Assembly: GCA_028876495.1 (NCBI GenBank)
Contig: JAGWRO010000038.1
Coordinates: forward strand, 248,001-312,000
From: Bacteroidota bacterium
Lineage (GTDB): Bacteria; Bacteroidota; Bacteroidia; Chitinophagales; Chitinophagaceae
Length of the DNA stretch: 64,000 nucleotides
Reading direction: 5' to 3'
The notes beneath the pieces are model-generated. The model did no database searches and was not told the origin of the DNA. It saw only the letters and a program-made list of their open reading frames with translations. A program made the position numbers and the translations under genes. Below, piece after piece: positions 62,766-64,000 of this stretch (positions are counted from its first letter, which is position 1; the number at the start of each line of letters is the position of its first letter).

Positions 62766-64000
62766 TTAGCTAAACTGTGATTGTAAAACTGCAGGATGCT
62801 TTTTGGATGTATCAAGTATGAGCTCACCGAAAAGTGTATTGGCCCACGCAAACCATTTTCTTGTAAATTTCGATGCATCATTTTTATTGAAAGATTCGTG
62901 CATAAAACCGGTACCGGCATTAGAATGTTTCAGCATTTGCAAACAATATTTTATTTCATTTGAATCGCTGCTCGTTAAACCACGCATAATAATACTCAAA
63001 GGCCAGATCATATCTAATCCTGCATGAGGCCCTCCAATACCTTCTCCTGCGGTTCCTTTAAAAAAGAAAGGATTATTTTTTGACAGCACAAATTTTCTTG
63101 TATTCAAATACAGTGGGTCGTTTTGATGAACTGCGTTTAAGTATGGCAGTGATAATAAACTCGGAACATTGGCATCATCCATCAGGTTAAAACTTCCAAA
63201 ACCATTTACTTCGTATGCATATATTTCACCATCCCATGCTGTTTTTATAATCGCATATTTTTTCAATGCGTTTTCAACTTCATCTGCGAGTGACAAGCAT
63301 TCATTCGCCAATTTATTGTTAGCTGAAATTGTCTTTACCATTTCTGCGGCATTTCTTAAGCTAACAACAGCAAAAAAATTAGAAGGAATTAAAAAGGGAA
63401 ATATGGTGGCATCATCACTCGGGCGAAACATAGAACAGATCAATCCTACGGGCTTTACAGGATAACCATAGCCGCCCAAAGGAACTCCATCGGTTGCCCA
63501 GGCAGTGGTTCTTTCAAATGAATACGGACCTTTACCTTCTTTTCTTTGTTGCTCCTTAAAAGTTTTTAAAATTAATTCGATGGATTCTTCCCATTTTTTA
63601 TCAAAGGGCGTTTTGTCCCCGGTTTCTTTCCAATATTGATGAGCCAATCTAACCGGGTAACAAAGTGAATCTATTTCCCACTTCCGTTCGTGAACACCGG
63701 GCTTCATGTCGGTGATATCACTTTTCCATTCGCTTATTTTATTCGGATCTTTATAAAATGCATTTGCATAGCGGTCAAGATGAATACATTTTACCTGCCG
63801 GTTAATAACGCCAGCAACCAGTTGTTGCAAATGCTTATCATTTTTTATCAAAGGCAAATAAGGCCAAACCTGTGCAGTGCTGTCGCGAAGCCACATCGCA
63901 TCTATATCGCCGGTAATTACATAAGTGTCAGGTTTACCATCTATCATTTCAAAATCAACAGTAGTATCCAATGTATTTGGGAAACAATTTTCGAACAACC
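62766..64000 (-). CDS. GH125 exo-alpha-1,6-mannosidase, N-terminus cut by the window edge
   Basis: 411 codons, with the frame open to the window end (the last codons read ...LFENCFPNTLDTT). DTYVITGDIDAMWLRDSTAQVWPYLPL with the conserved Asp, IHLDRYANAFY, KWEIDSLCYPVRLAHQYWKETGD and the C-terminal GGPHAGLDMIWPLSIIMRGLTS match GH125 (DUF1237). These metal-independent exo-alpha-1,6-mannosidases work with GH92 on mannans and N-glycans. The N-terminus, including any signal peptide, is missing. Confidence 0.93.
   Translation of the reverse strand, partial: LFENCFPNTLDTTVDFEMIDGKPDTYVITGDIDAMWLRDSTAQVWPYLPLIKNDKHLQQLVAGVINRQVKCIHLDRYANAFYKDPNKISEWKSDITDMKPGVHERKWEIDSLCYPVRLAHQYWKETGDKTPFDKKWEESIELILKTFKEQQRKEGKGPYSFERTTAWATDGVPLGGYGYPVKPVGLICSMFRPSDDATIFPFLIPSNFFAVVSLRNAAEMVKTISANNKLANECLSLADEVENALKKYAIIKTAWDGEIYAYEVNGFGSFNLMDDANVPSLLSLPYLNAVHQNDPLYLNTRKFVLSKNNPFFFKGTAGEGIGGPHAGLDMIWPLSIIMRGLTSSDSNEIKYCLQMLKHSNAGTGFMHESFNKNDASKFTRKWFAWANTLFGELILDTSKKHPAVLQSQFS

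Overview
The window is AT-rich chromosomal DNA from a member of the Bacteroidota, most likely the Chitinophagaceae or a close relative. The signs are two secreted proteins with C-terminal type IX secretion sorting domains, TAnnTTTG-type -7 promoter elements, almost no Shine-Dalgarno sequences, DUF4199 and GH92/GH125 proteins, and many Bacteroidota-type lipoproteins. It is mostly ordinary core and accessory chromosome. There is no phage, CRISPR array or intact insertion sequence. Both edges cut genes: a DsbD homologue on the left and a GH125 mannosidase on the right.

Layout. 1-4.0 kb: an envelope thiol-redox group (DsbD, a detached DsbD N-domain protein, exported MsrA), a four-helix membrane protein and surE. 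4.1-13.1 kb: a long minus-strand run of SDR, CE4 deacetylase, GH2 exo-beta-glucosaminidase-like enzyme, nitrilase-family amidase, FucP-type permease and ROK kinase. This looks like uptake and use of a glucosamine-containing saccharide. 13.5-19.9 kb: a SirB1-like protein, VOC protein, sorbosone-dehydrogenase-like lipoprotein, VIT1/CCC1 metal transporter facing a CDF exporter, and a MacB-type permease. 20-27.7 kb: a metal-ligand-less dihydroorotase homologue, DUF4199, two glycosyltransferases and all four enzymes for GDP-D-glycero-D-manno-heptose (hddA, gmhA, hddC, gmhB), with a PIN-domain toxin-antitoxin pair embedded in the row. 28.8-34.5 kb: topoisomerase IV (parC and parE) with two small genes between. 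34.8-37.1 kb: hutG and hutI. 37.2-45.6 kb: a DUF255 protein, small membrane proteins, a T9SS protein, glutaminyl cyclase, an M43 metalloprotease and MsrB. 45.7-52.2 kb: HAD, rpiB, polyphosphate-glucokinase-like ROK protein, EamA protein, ABC exporter, Usp, nucleoside deaminase and a response regulator. 52.4-53.4 kb: tRNA-Lys followed by a graveyard of truncated genes. 53.5-64 kb: SDR, SAM hydrolase, then a minus-strand group (SSS symporter, micro-protein, PIG-L deacetylase, basic secretory protein, GH92, GH125) that looks like part of an alpha-mannoside/glycan-processing locus.

The less obvious content is in the gaps. It includes two small frameshifted genes (13.3 and 42.3 kb), a 35-codon membrane micro-protein starting at TTG beside the SSS symporter, and a 14-codon ORF at 40.0 kb. 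The 14-codon ORF has a perfect Shine-Dalgarno sequence, a promoter-like element and its own terminator, which is unusual in a phylum that hardly uses Shine-Dalgarno pairing. A strong plus-strand terminator at 17.45 kb may end an unrecognised small RNA. Three gene fragments (GIY-YIG nuclease, IS1595-like transposase, HsdS tail) surround a small intact gene downstream of tRNA-Lys. I see no obviously complete new system. The best candidates for novelty are the SD-led micro-ORF, the possible sRNA, the embedded toxin-antitoxin and the pseudo-dihydroorotase.
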